Of a stretch of 64,000 bases of DNA, positions 54,464 through 63,419 are shown piece by piece. The stretch is from contig NZ_JAGYWA010000007.1 in the NCBI RefSeq assembly GCF_018383905.1, forward strand, positions 377,886 through 441,885, written 5' to 3'. Made by a program: the position numbers and the translations under genes. The notes beneath the pieces are model-generated. The model saw only the letters and a program-made list of their open reading frames with translations, was not told where the DNA came from and ran no database searches. The number at the start of each line of letters is the position of its first letter. Positions within the stretch are counted from its first letter, which is position 1. This DNA comes from Flavobacterium branchiicola. GTDB taxonomy: Bacteria > Bacteroidota > Bacteroidia > Flavobacteriales > Flavobacteriaceae.

Positions 54464-54753
54464 TTTTTGAAGTTATTATTGAGCCAAGAGCAATTCTTGA
54501 CATTCAGGATGCGATTGATTATTATGAATCTAAGCAAACTGGGTTGGGCGAAGATTTTTATCAGGCAGTTGATGAGAATATAGAAAGGTTAACTAAAAAT
54601 CCTTTTTTTCAAATCAGATATAGAGATTATCATGGTCTTCCTGTTAAAAAATTTCCTTTTATAATCTTTTATTTTATTGATGAAAAGTTGAAAACTATCT
54701 ATATTTTATCTGTTTTTAATACATCATTAAGCCCTTCCAAATATCCGAAATAA
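54460..54753 (+). CDS. RelE/ParE-family toxin
   Basis: A 97-residue protein of the ParE/RelE fold. Typical blocks are EPRAILDIQDAIDYYES near the start, GLGEDFYQAVDENIERLTKNP, and RYRDYHGLPVKKFPFIIFYFID. ParE members poison gyrase and RelE members cut mRNA; the middle block fits ParE-like members best. It overlaps the antitoxin by four bases. Intact, with no frame breaks. Confidence 0.88.
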   Translation: MIFEVIIEPRAILDIQDAIDYYESKQTGLGEDFYQAVDENIERLTKNPFFQIRYRDYHGLPVKKFPFIIFYFIDEKLKTIYILSVFNTSLSPSKYPK

Positions 54754-54770
54754 TTCAAATAAAATATATA

Positions 54771-56231
54771 ATGAGTCAGGAAATAAGAAATCTGGAGCCA
54801 AAAGCACTTTGGAATAAATTTGCAGATTTAAACGCAGTTCCACGTCCCTCAAAGAAAGAAGAGCGTGTGATTGAGTTTATGAAGAACTTTGGAAACAGCT
54901 TAGGTTTAGAAACTTTTGAAGATGAAATCAGAAATGTAATCATCAGAAAACCGGCAACTCCGGGAATGGAAAATCGTAAAGCAATCGTAATGCAGGGACA
55001 CCTTGATATGGTACACCAAAAAAATGCAGACACTGTTTTTGATTTTGATACTCAGGGAATCGATATGTATGTTGATGGTGACTGGGTTCGTGCCCGTGGT
55101 ACGACATTAGGAGCTGATAACGGATTAGGAGTAGCTACAATTATGGCTATTTTAGAAAGTAAAGATATTCCGCATCCTGCAATCGAAGCTTTGTTTACAA
55201 TTGACGAAGAAACTGGAATGACTGGAGCTTTAAACCTTAAAGGCGGAATTTTGCAAGGTCAGATTTTGTTGAATCTTGATACAGAAGAAGATGATGAAAT
55301 TGATATTGGTTGTGCAGGAGGAATAGATGTAACCGCTACAAGAACGTATCATGCAGAAGAAGTTCCGGAAGGTTCAGTTGGTTATACTATTACAGTAAAA
55401 GGCTTAAACGGAGGACATTCAGGAATGGACATTCATAAAGGTTTAGGTAATGCTAATAAAATCATGAACCGTTTATTGTTTGATGCATTTGAAAACTTTG
55501 GTTTGCAAATTGCTGAAATTAATGGTGGAAGTTTGAGAAATGCAATTCCAAGAGAAAGTGTTGCTAAAGTAATTATCTCTCAAATGTTTGACGAAGCATA
55601 TATTTATGATATGCAGGAAATCATCAACGATATTAAAGCTGAATATAAAACTACAGAACCAAACTTGTCTATTGAAATCGTGAAAGGTGATTTACCAGAA
55701 AACGTAATGGATTTGGGTGTTCAGGAAGGAATTATCAGAGCGATTTATGCAGCGCATAATGGTGTATATAGAATGAGTGCAGATATGGCTGATTTGGTTG
55801 AAACTTCAAACAATATCGCTCGTGTCATAATTAAAGACGGAGAAGTATTGGTAGGATGTTTAACGCGTTCTTCTGTTGAATCTTCTAAATTTGATTTAGC
55901 TAATTCTTTACGTTCTGCGTTTGAATTGGTTGGATGCGAAGTTGAACTTTCAGGTTCTTATCCGGGATGGACTCCAAATGTAAATTCGGAAATATTAGAT
56001 ACTTTGGTTGGAATTTACGAAAAGCAAAATGGTGAAAAACCAAAAGTTGTAGCTTGTCATGCTGGTCTTGAATGTGGAATTTTAGGAACAAACTATCCTG
56101 AAATGGATATGATTTCTTTTGGACCAACGATTCACGGAGCGCATTCTCCGGACGAAAGAGCAAGTATTTCATCTGCTCAGAAATATTGGAAATTTGTGTT
56201 AGAAATTCTTTCTAATATCCCAGTTAAATAA
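54771..56231 (+). CDS. pepD: Aminoacyl-histidine dipeptidase (PepD)
   Basis: A 486-residue cytoplasmic metallodipeptidase of the M20 family, cleaving Xaa-His and other dipeptides. Metal ligands and catalytic residues are in QGHLDMVHQK, LGADNGLGVA and TIDEETGMTGALN. The C-terminal half carries the lid domain (GGHSGMDIHKGLGNANKIMN), then the last metal-site block GPTIHGAHSPDERASI. The length matches PepD. The toxin gene ends 17 bases upstream. Confidence 0.95.
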   Translation: MSQEIRNLEPKALWNKFADLNAVPRPSKKEERVIEFMKNFGNSLGLETFEDEIRNVIIRKPATPGMENRKAIVMQGHLDMVHQKNADTVFDFDTQGIDMYVDGDWVRARGTTLGADNGLGVATIMAILESKDIPHPAIEALFTIDEETGMTGALNLKGGILQGQILLNLDTEEDDEIDIGCAGGIDVTATRTYHAEEVPEGSVGYTITVKGLNGGHSGMDIHKGLGNANKIMNRLLFDAFENFGLQIAEINGGSLRNAIPRESVAKVIISQMFDEAYIYDMQEIINDIKAEYKTTEPNLSIEIVKGDLPENVMDLGVQEGIIRAIYAAHNGVYRMSADMADLVETSNNIARVIIKDGEVLVGCLTRSSVESSKFDLANSLRSAFELVGCEVELSGSYPGWTPNVNSEILDTLVGIYEKQNGEKPKVVACHAGLECGILGTNYPEMDMISFGPTIHGAHSPDERASISSAQKYWKFVLEILSNIPVK

Positions 56232-56235
56232 TAAC

Positions 56236-56333
56236 AGTAATTCAGTGTTCAGTTTTTAGTATTCAATAAATAAAATAACTAAAAGCTGAACACTTTTTAA
56301 ATTTAGGATATTAAAAACTGAACACTGAATACT
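56236..56333. repeat. Inverted repeat of CAGTGTTCAGTTTTTA words
   Basis: AGTAATTCAGTGTTCAGTTT (56236-56255) and TAAAAACTGAACACTGAATA (56311-56330) are inverted copies; a third AAAGCTGAACACTTTTT lies between. It could serve as a hairpin at the 3' end of pepD and of the small lysine-rich ORF. Confidence 0.75.
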
Positions 56334-56339
56334 GCTTTT

Positions 56340-56450
56340 TTAGTCTCTTTTTGGATTGTTTTTCTTTTCTCTTTTTTCTTCTTTCTTTTCTTTAGCCGTT
56401 TTTAGCGGTTCTTTTTTTACTGTTTTTTTAGCATCCTGACCTTTCGACAT
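56340..56450 (-). CDS. Small lysine-rich protein (36 aa)
   Basis: An ATG at 56450 opens 36 codons ending in TAA. The product starts MSKGQDAKKTVKKEP and continues as Lys/Glu-rich sequence ending NPKRD; it is about 40 per cent lysine. Very short basic proteins of this look recur in Flavobacteriia, which I recall only vaguely. There is no recognised domain. Unlike chance ORFs, the codons vary while keeping a charged K/E pattern. It sits on the minus strand downstream of the DUF389 gene (65 bases) and may be co-transcribed with it. Confidence 0.5.
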   Translation of the reverse strand: MSKGQDAKKTVKKEPLKTAKEKKEEKREKKNNPKRD

Positions 56451-56514
56451 AATATATTGATTTAGAGAGTTAACTTATTTTAAAGTAAATGTAAGTGCTA
56501 TTTTTGAGTTTACA

Positions 56515-57825
56515 CTAGTTATTTTGATGATATACTTCAATGGAATCTTTTGCAAGTCTTTCCTTTAGCCACAATTTCAATTTTTGTTGGGTTTGTAAAT
56601 CCAGGCTTTTTTTACTTTGATAAAGAATTACAGGGATTATTTTTGGTTTATTTGCTTCATTTTCAGCGGTATAATTTCCAATAGTAAGAGTGTTTATTGC
56701 AGGGAATAATATCCTGGCTTCTGTGTTAATCTGATCGTTTTTGAATTGATATTGAGACAGTTGATTTCTTAAATTATTGATTAATAAATCTTTTTGATCA
56801 ACAACGCTTTGATTGGTGTTGATTTGATTTAGAATATCTTTTCTTAAATTAACAGTATCTTGTCTGATAACTAATTTTGTATTTGGTAAGTCATAATCAG
56901 CCAGTTTTTTATTGAAATCAACAATTTCGGTTTCACTAAATTTTTTGGTTAAAAAGGCCAATTCGATTCTTTTAGGATCTGTGTTATATCTGATTTTTTT
57001 ATAAATAATAGGATAATCGTGGTCAAGAAATTCTTTCTGAATGAAAACTTCCGTTCTGGAATTATAACTTTTTTGAATGTACAATTGATAAGCAAAATAG
57101 ATACTCGGAATAATTAAAAGTAAAATTAAAATGGTTATGCCATATTTTACTCGTTTTTGATGTTTAAGATCCAATTGTTTTGTAATAGGGTAATTTAGAT
57201 ACTTTACGATCACAAAAGTAGCTATGCAAATAAATACACAATTGATAGTGTAAAGGTATAAAGCTCCAAAAAAATAGAGATAGTTTCCTAAAGCAAGTCC
57301 ATAACCTGCGGTGCAAAGCGGGGGCATCAAAGCGGTTGCAATGGCAACTCCGGGAATTGGATTTCCTTTTTCGACACGAGTTACTGCGATTACGCCAACT
57401 AAACCACCAAAAAAGGCAATTAAGATATCGTAAATGTTTGGAGAAGTTCTGGCTAATAATTCTGATTGAGCTTCCTTAAAAGGGCTTATATAGAAATAGA
57501 TTGCGGACGTTGCTAAACTAACGACTGTTGCAATTAATAAATTTTTAGCAGATTTTTTTACAAGTTCAAAATCGTACATTCCTAAACCAAAACCGGCACC
57601 TACAATTGGTCCCATTAATGGTGAAATTAGCATGGCGCCAATAATAACGGCTGTCGAATTTACATTTAATCCTACTGAAGCAATAATGATGGCACACGCC
57701 AGAATCCAGATGTTAGAGCCTCTAAAAGATACTGCACTTGTGATGTTTTCTATTACCAATTTTTTATTTTCTTCACCTTTGTGAAGGTCAATAAAGTTTA
57801 GGATTTTTTGTGTAATATCTGTCAT
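56515..57825 (-). CDS. DUF389-family membrane protein
   Basis: A 436-residue inner-membrane protein. The block FRGSNIWILACAIIIASVGL, then NSTAVIIGAMLISPLMGPIVG and later ATALMPPLCTAGYGL, is the DUF389 signature (TIGR00271-like). About six transmembrane helices lie between residues 34 and 245. The last 190 residues are soluble, with a coiled-coil-like stretch near 335-370 (DQKDLLINNLRNQLSQYQ). Role unknown; transport has been proposed. Confidence 0.88.
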   Translation of the reverse strand: MTDITQKILNFIDLHKGEENKKLVIENITSAVSFRGSNIWILACAIIIASVGLNVNSTAVIIGAMLISPLMGPIVGAGFGLGMYDFELVKKSAKNLLIATVVSLATSAIYFYISPFKEAQSELLARTSPNIYDILIAFFGGLVGVIAVTRVEKGNPIPGVAIATALMPPLCTAGYGLALGNYLYFFGALYLYTINCVFICIATFVIVKYLNYPITKQLDLKHQKRVKYGITILILLLIIPSIYFAYQLYIQKSYNSRTEVFIQKEFLDHDYPIIYKKIRYNTDPKRIELAFLTKKFSETEIVDFNKKLADYDLPNTKLVIRQDTVNLRKDILNQINTNQSVVDQKDLLINNLRNQLSQYQFKNDQINTEARILFPAINTLTIGNYTAENEANKPKIIPVILYQSKKSLDLQTQQKLKLWLKERLAKDSIEVYHQNN

Positions 57826-57973
57826 TGTATTCTGGATGATTATATTCGAAATTTAGATTTTGATAGGGGATAGGAAATCTAATTTAGTCAAAAAAAACGT
57901 GAAACCCTATATTTGTTAAGGTAAGTATTGAAACATAAAAAAGAGACGTAGTTTTATTATTTAAAAAAAGGCA

Positions 57974-58006
57974 TAAAAAAATCCCCAATCTTAAAATTGA
58001 GGATTT
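57974..58006 (-). terminator. Terminator of the carboxypeptidase-regulatory-like gene
   Basis: Stem AAATCCCCAAT / ATTGAGGATTT with one mismatch, followed on the minus strand by seven T. It lies about 28 bases after the stop of the gene at 58034-58807. Confidence 0.65.
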
Positions 58007-58033
58007 GTATATTTTTGATTTTAAAAGTAAAGT

Positions 58034-58807
58034 TTAATTCCTTTTTAGTACTTTATATTGTTCATAACAACCACTGATAGCGTCTAGAATCTGCAAATCA
58101 TTTGCTGTTTGAATGAAAGATTCAGAGTAGTTACAGCGTTGCATGATTTCGGGAATTTCTTCTTTACTAATTCCTAAAAGTACGGCTAGTGTTTCGCGGT
58201 CATATTTCGTTTCAAGAAGATTTCTAATGGTGTCATCTTTTTTCATGTCCTTGAGTTTCTTGAGTTCTTTTCCACTTTTCCCAAAGAAATTATAGAGCAT
58301 ATCGGCGGGATTGAAAATAGAACCTAATACTTTTCCAAAAGCATTTGGAGAATATTCTCCGGCTTCATAACCTTGTGTAAGACCGGAAATACTATAACGG
58401 AAGTTTTCTTTAGTTGGAATTAATTTTGAATCGACTTCCAGGTAGCCAGTTAAACTAAATGGGGCAATAACAACTTCTTCAAGGGCGATTGCTTTTTCTG
58501 TAAGCTGAATTTTTGTGACTTTATTTTTTATCCAGTCATTGGTTACTCTAACACGTAAGGATTGAAATCCCAGTATAGAGAACAGAAGTGTGTCATTTGC
58601 CTGTACGTTGATTTCAAAATATCCTTTAGCATCAGACATAGCGCCCAATACTTTGTTTTTATTAATGATATTTACGTTAGGAAGAACCTGTTTGGTGTTA
58701 TCATTGTATATGTAACCAGAAACTCTTTGCGGGCCGGTTACTTCCGTCTCTTGGGCGAAACCAACACTCGATAGTAGAATAAAAAAGAAAACTGCGAAAT
58801 ATTTCAT
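58034..58807 (-). CDS. Exported carboxypeptidase-regulatory-like domain protein
   Basis: A 257-residue exported protein; signal peptide 1-18 (GFAQ). Residues about 27-105 form a CarboxypepD_reg-like beta domain (VSGYIYNDNTKQVLPNVNI, then GYFEINVQANDTLLFSILGFQ). The rest, from about 120, is helical and unassigned (LYNFFGKSGKELKKLKDMKK). Proteins of this make-up are frequent in Flavobacteriia and of unknown role; the beta domain is the same type as at the N-terminus of SusC. A terminator follows the stop. Confidence 0.8.
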   Translation of the reverse strand: MKYFAVFFFILLSSVGFAQETEVTGPQRVSGYIYNDNTKQVLPNVNIINKNKVLGAMSDAKGYFEINVQANDTLLFSILGFQSLRVRVTNDWIKNKVTKIQLTEKAIALEEVVIAPFSLTGYLEVDSKLIPTKENFRYSISGLTQGYEAGEYSPNAFGKVLGSIFNPADMLYNFFGKSGKELKKLKDMKKDDTIRNLLETKYDRETLAVLLGISKEEIPEIMQRCNYSESFIQTANDLQILDAISGCYEQYKVLKRN

Positions 58808-58982
58808 ATCTGGATTTAAAGCACTAAAAGTAATAAATCGAGATTAAATATTTAGCTGTATTCAAATATAATTATAAGAAAATTAACAAAGACAGTAGTG
58901 TTGCTTTTTGTATTTATATAAAAAGGGATAAGGAAGATAATGTTGTATTAAAACTCTTTTGTAGGGAGAAAGATGTTCAGAT

Positions 58983-59026
58983 AAAAAAAATCCCAAATTC
59001 CAATTGTATCTGGAATTTGGGATTTT
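58983..59026 (-). terminator. Terminator of the DEAD-box helicase gene
   Basis: Perfect 16-bp stem AAAATCCCAAATTCCA / TGGAATTTGGGATTTT with an 8-nt loop, followed on the minus strand by T-run. It is 22 bases after the helicase stop. Confidence 0.88.
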
Positions 59027-59047
59027 GTATTTTAAGATATTAAAAAA

Positions 59048-60958
59048 TTAATCTCTTCTTGGTCTTCTTGGTCTTGACGAATCGCCAAAGCTTTCAGAAC
59101 GTCTTGGAGCTCTGTCTGAACCACCTTCGTTTCTTCTGAAACCACCTTCTCTTGGAGCTGAGTTTCTATCGCTTCTAAATCCTCCTCCAGAACCTTCACG
59201 TCTTGGAGCTCTGTCTGAACCACCTTCATTTCTTCTGAAACCACCTCCAGAACCTTCGCGTCTTGGAGCAAAGTTTCCTTCTCTTCTTGTTCCAGAGCTT
59301 CTTCCGCCACCACGATTGTTGTGATCACGTCTTCCGCCACCGTCATTTTTAGAAATTTCAACATTAATACGACGTCCTTCTAATTGAATGTTGTTTAAAA
59401 TATCCATTACTTTATCAGTATGCTCAGGATCAGTATTAAAGAAAGAGAATCCTTCTTTTACATCTACTTTGAATACGTCATCACGACCTAAGTCTAAAGT
59501 TTCTTTCAAATAATCTTTAAGAGACATCCAGTCGAAGTTATCTCTTGAACCGATATTTACAAAGTAACGAACTGCTCCGTTATTATTGAATTCTCTAGGT
59601 TCAGAGTCATTTCTTTCACGTCTTTCTCCAGAAGATTGAGTAGAGATATCTCTATTCTTTTTATAGTAAGCAATAAAACGGTTAAATTCTACTGATACCA
59701 TTTTCTTAATCAATTCTTCTTTAGATAAACCTTCAAGAACATTGTTAATTGCTGGTAAATAGTTGTCAATTTCGTGATCAACCTCAGTATCTTTAATTTT
59801 GTTTGCTAAGTGCAATAACTGAATTTCGCAGATTTCGATTCCAGATGGAATAGATTTTTCTTCGAATTTTTGCTTGATGATTCTCTCGATAGAAGAAATT
59901 TTACGTAACTCACTTTTTGTAACGATAACAATAGAAGTACCTAATTTTCCAGCTCTACCTGTACGACCAGAACGGTGGTTGTAAGTTTCAATTTCATCAG
60001 GTAATTGGTAGTTAACAACGTGAGTTACGTTATCAACGTCAATACCACGTGCGGCAACGTCAGTAGCAACAAGCATCTGAATTTGTCTTCCACGGAAAGA
60101 TTTCATTACACCATCACGTTGCGCCTGAGATAAATCTCCGTGTAACGCAGCAGCGCTATATCCGTCTTCAATTAATTTTTCAGCAATAGCCTGTGTGTCT
60201 CTTTTTGTACGACAGAAAACTACTGAGAAAATGTCCGGATTAGCATCAGCTAAACGCTTTAAAGCTTCGTAACGATCACGAGCATTTACTAAGTAAAATT
60301 CGTGAGAAACTGTAGATGAACCTGAATTTTTTGCTCCTACAGTAATTTCAACTGGTTCGCTCATGAATTGTTTTGCAATTCTTGCAACCTCTTGTGGCAT
60401 AGTTGCAGAGAACAACCATGTACTTTTTTCGTCTGGAGTATCTGATAAGATAGATACGATGTCTTCATAGAATCCCATGTTCAACATCTCATCAGCCTCA
60501 TCAAGAATACAGTAATCTATATTTTTAATGTTAACTAAACCTCTGTTAATCATGTCTTGCATTCTCCCCGGAGTAGCCACAATAATTTGTGCTCCTCTTT
60601 TAATCTCTCTGGCTTGCTCTGTAATACTAGCCCCGCCGTAAACTGCTACCACATTAATACCTTTTTCGTATTTTGAGTAGTTTTTAAGTTCGTTGGTAAT
60701 CTGTAAACAAAGTTCTCGTGTTGGCGATAAAACTAATGCTTGTGTGTTTCTATTGTCAGCATCAATTTTTTGAATTAGCGGAAAACCGAAAGCTGCCGTT
60801 TTCCCTGTCCCTGTCTGAGCCAACGCAACCATATCTGTGTCTTTTTCCAATAATAGGGGAATCGCCTTTTCCTGTACCTCTGACGGATTTTCAAATCCTA
60901 GATCTAAAATCGCCTTCAGTAACGATTCATTCAATCCTAATTGTTCAAATTTATTCAT
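59048..60958 (-). CDS. DEAD-box RNA helicase with RG-rich tail
   Basis: An ATP-dependent RNA helicase of 636 residues from ATG 60958 (MNKFEQLGL). A longer TTG-initiated frame to 60982 adds eight residues, but TAATTTTG on the minus strand at 60987-60980, a -7 match, lies inside it, so the ATG is chosen. Motifs: AQTGTGKTAAFGFP (I), PTREL (Ia), DEAD (II), SAT (III), HRSGRTGRAG (VI). A DbpA-type RNA-binding domain follows at about 460-535. The last 95 residues are Arg/Gly-rich with repeated SDRAPRREG-type units, a typical RNA-binding or assembly tail. Likely in ribosome assembly or mRNA turnover, perhaps cold-induced. Confidence 0.94.
   Translation of the reverse strand: MNKFEQLGLNESLLKAILDLGFENPSEVQEKAIPLLLEKDTDMVALAQTGTGKTAAFGFPLIQKIDADNRNTQALVLSPTRELCLQITNELKNYSKYEKGINVVAVYGGASITEQAREIKRGAQIIVATPGRMQDMINRGLVNIKNIDYCILDEADEMLNMGFYEDIVSILSDTPDEKSTWLFSATMPQEVARIAKQFMSEPVEITVGAKNSGSSTVSHEFYLVNARDRYEALKRLADANPDIFSVVFCRTKRDTQAIAEKLIEDGYSAAALHGDLSQAQRDGVMKSFRGRQIQMLVATDVAARGIDVDNVTHVVNYQLPDEIETYNHRSGRTGRAGKLGTSIVIVTKSELRKISSIERIIKQKFEEKSIPSGIEICEIQLLHLANKIKDTEVDHEIDNYLPAINNVLEGLSKEELIKKMVSVEFNRFIAYYKKNRDISTQSSGERRERNDSEPREFNNNGAVRYFVNIGSRDNFDWMSLKDYLKETLDLGRDDVFKVDVKEGFSFFNTDPEHTDKVMDILNNIQLEGRRINVEISKNDGGGRRDHNNRGGGRSSGTRREGNFAPRREGSGGGFRRNEGGSDRAPRREGSGGGFRSDRNSAPREGGFRRNEGGSDRAPRRSESFGDSSRPRRPRRD
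59099..59248 (-). repeat. Direct repeat within the helicase tail
   Basis: About 50 nt (59099-59149) recur 99 bases (33 codons) further on (59198-59248); they encode the RRNEGGSDRAPRR-type unit. In-frame spacing means recombination would change tail length without breaking the gene. Confidence 0.7.
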
Positions 60959-61162
60959 ATGTGTTTTTAAAATAGGGTGCAAAATTACTGTTAATTATTC
61001 AGATAAACTAATGCTATTTTAAGAATTATGTATTTGTTATGATTTGATTATCAAAAAGTTATGTTTATAGTAAAATCATTTTTATAAGAAAATCCAAAAT
61101 TTACAAAAAAAATACGTCGTGAAATATAAATTTTGCACATTAAAATGTTGTATTTTGAACAA

Positions 61163-61741
61163 TTATTTTGTTGAGTTCAGAAAATCAATAAGTTGCTCGG
61201 TTGCAAGCGCACGATGACTGATTTTATTTTTAATTTCCGAAGATAATTCAGCAAATGTTTCCGTATAATTTTCAGGCTGAAAAATCGGATCATAGCCAAA
61301 ACCATTACTTCCGGTTTTCTGTAAAATGATTTCTCCTTTTGCAATTCCCGTAAAAAGATGCTGTTCTCCATTTAAGTTTAAAGCAATAACGGTTTTAAAT
61401 TGTGCGGTACGATCTTGTTGTTCTGATAAAGCATTCAGAAGCTTGTTCATATTATCATCGGCATTTTTTTGTTCACCCGCATATCTTGCAGAGTAAACGC
61501 CCGGTTCTCCGTTTAGCGCTTTTACCTCTAACCCTGTATCATCAGCAAAACAGTCATAACCATATTTTTCGGTTACATAATTGGCTTTCAGAATGGCATT
61601 TCCTTCAATTGTGTCTGCAGTTTCTGGAATTTCTTCGTGACAGCCAATTTCTTCCAGACTCAATAATTGAATGGATCCGTTTAGAATACTTTGAATTTCT
61701 TTGATTTTATTTTTGTTATTTGAAGCGAAAACGAGTTTCAT
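61163..61741 (-). CDS. rdgB: Non-canonical purine NTP diphosphatase (RdgB/HAM1)
   Basis: A 192-residue cytoplasmic enzyme that removes ITP, dITP and XTP from the nucleotide pool. The N-terminal MKLVFASNNKNKIKEI has the S-x-N-x-x-K nucleotide motif; EGNAILKANY, FADDTGLEV, GEPGVYSARYAG and GFGYDPIF are all family blocks. The 3' end of the upstream membrane gene overlaps the first 26 bases, so the two are translationally coupled. Confidence 0.96.
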   Translation of the reverse strand: MKLVFASNNKNKIKEIQSILNGSIQLLSLEEIGCHEEIPETADTIEGNAILKANYVTEKYGYDCFADDTGLEVKALNGEPGVYSARYAGEQKNADDNMNKLLNALSEQQDRTAQFKTVIALNLNGEQHLFTGIAKGEIILQKTGSNGFGYDPIFQPENYTETFAELSSEIKNKISHRALATEQLIDFLNSTK

Positions 61742-62111
61742 AAATATTATATTTTAAAATGATTTTTTCGATTAAAAATGTAAAAGCAATTCCTACAGTA
61801 TAGGCAAGAATATCTGTCCATAAAAATCCCTGACCTAAAACATATCTTCCAAAAAGAGTTTGTCTTAATTGAATAATCCATTCAGCCTGATAGAGCTGAA
61901 AAAACTCAATGCCATAACATAGTATTAATGAAAGTAGTATTATAGGAGTAGCTTTTTGTTTTGTTAAGAATATCCGAATCAATAAATAAATCATTACTGA
62001 ATACAGAAAATCACCAATACATAAAGGGATAAATGAAATTTTCCTTGAAATAATTCCAAGAAAGATTGTGCTGAAGAACAGGAGAATATACTGAACTCTT
62101 GATTTACTCAA
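61716..62111 (-). CDS. DUF2809-family (VanZ-like) membrane protein
   Basis: A 131-residue membrane protein with about four transmembrane helices: near 7-24, 30-48, 54-72 and 97-120. The blocks GDFLYSVMIYLL, YGIEFFQLYQAEW and GQGFLWTDILAYTVGIAF are those of the DUF2809 family. Its stop lies 26 bases inside rdgB in another frame. Role unknown. It may share a promoter upstream of 62111, diverging from the GH88 gene. Confidence 0.85.
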   Translation of the reverse strand: MSKSRVQYILLFFSTIFLGIISRKISFIPLCIGDFLYSVMIYLLIRIFLTKQKATPIILLSLILCYGIEFFQLYQAEWIIQLRQTLFGRYVLGQGFLWTDILAYTVGIAFTFLIEKIILKYNIYETRFRFK

Positions 62112-62232
62112 ATTTAATTCTGATTAGGAACAATAATACATTTTTGGTACAACAAAAATACAAAGAATCTGATACGTTTACTTTATTTTATAAATTTATC
62201 AGATCAATAAACTATCTACCAAAAATAACTTT

Positions 62233-63411
62233 ATGAATCAAAGATTTTTTACGCTACTCATTACACTGTTTCTTTTAGGAAATCAGGCTTATACTCAAAA
62301 AAGCAATTCGTTTAATATAAAAAAGCAACTCGATTATTGTGCGGAACAAGCTTCAAAAACATTAAAAGTAATTCCTGATGACGGAACTTCACCAAGAACA
62401 GTTCCGAACGGAAGTAAAGATTGGAAATTTGTAAACTACAAAGACTGGACCAGCGGATTTTGGCCGGGAGAACTTTGGTATTTATATGAAGCTACTAAAG
62501 ATAAAAAGTGGGAAAAAGAAGCGGATAAATTCAGTCGTTTTTTAACTCCTTTATCAGTTAGCAAAGCTGGTGATCATGATTTGGGATTTCAGATTTTTAA
62601 TAGTTTTGGAAACGGATATCGTTTGACTAAAAATGCTGCATATAAAGAAATCATTTTTAAAACGGCCGATACCTTGGCAACGCTTTTTAATCCCAAAGTA
62701 GGAACAATTCAATCCTGGCCTCACAATAAAATGGGTGGTCATAATACCATTATTGATAATATGATGAATTTGGAGTTGTTGTTCTGGGCTTCTAAAAATG
62801 GTGGGGATAGAAAATTGTACGATATCGCCGTAAAACATGCCGAAACTACAATGGCAAATCATTTTAGACCAGATAATACATCTTATCATGTTATTATTTA
62901 TGATTATGAAACTGGAAAAAAGATAAAAGGAAGAACAGCCCAGGGATTTAGTGATGATAGTATGTGGGCGCGCGGGCAGGCGTGGGCTATTTACGGTTTT
63001 ACCATGACGTATAGAGAAACAAAAGACCCTAAATTTTTAGATTTTGCTCATAAAATAACACGTGTTTATCTGGATAAATTAACCACAGAAGATTTAATAC
63101 CTTATTGGGATTTTAATGCGCCAAATATTCCAAATGAGCCAAGAGATGCCTCGGCTGCAGCTATAGTTTCTTCGGCACTTTTAGAATTGAGTTCTTATAC
63201 AAAAGACAAGAATTTAAAAAACGAATATTTGACTAAAGCTAAAAAAATGATCGTTTCACTTTCAGATCAGTATCAAAGTCACGATGTTAATTCTGCATTT
63301 TTGCTACATTCAACAGGGCATAAACCTGCGGGAAGCGAAATAGATTGTTCGATAAATTACGCAGATTATTATTACCTTGAAGCACTTTTAAGACTTCAGA
63401 AACTAAAATAA
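62233..63411 (+). CDS. GH88-family unsaturated glucuronyl hydrolase, exported
   Basis: A 392-residue enzyme that hydrolyses the unsaturated uronic acid left by polysaccharide lyases. The signal peptide is 1-21. Family motifs are KDWTSGFWPGELWYLYE, GDHDLGFQIFNSFG with Asp116, IIDNMMNLELLFWA with Asp175, RGQAWAIYGFTM and DYYYLEALLRL at the end. Asp116 and Asp175 lie 59 residues apart, close to the spacing of the two catalytic aspartates in the characterised Bacillus enzyme. The gene is separate from the SusCD locus and no lyase is visible in the window. An inverted repeat ATCTGATA-N22-TATCAGAT (62167-62204) lies upstream. Confidence 0.92.
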   Translation: MNQRFFTLLITLFLLGNQAYTQKSNSFNIKKQLDYCAEQASKTLKVIPDDGTSPRTVPNGSKDWKFVNYKDWTSGFWPGELWYLYEATKDKKWEKEADKFSRFLTPLSVSKAGDHDLGFQIFNSFGNGYRLTKNAAYKEIIFKTADTLATLFNPKVGTIQSWPHNKMGGHNTIIDNMMNLELLFWASKNGGDRKLYDIAVKHAETTMANHFRPDNTSYHVIIYDYETGKKIKGRTAQGFSDDSMWARGQAWAIYGFTMTYRETKDPKFLDFAHKITRVYLDKLTTEDLIPYWDFNAPNIPNEPRDASAAAIVSSALLELSSYTKDKNLKNEYLTKAKKMIVSLSDQYQSHDVNSAFLLHSTGHKPAGSEIDCSINYADYYYLEALLRLQKLK

Positions 63412-63419
63412 AAAATGTT

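Noticed and set aside
59032..59364. 110-residue acidic ORF overlapping the helicase tail
   Set aside because: It is another frame of the RG repeat; the Glu/Val/Leu-rich repeats follow from the repeated DNA.
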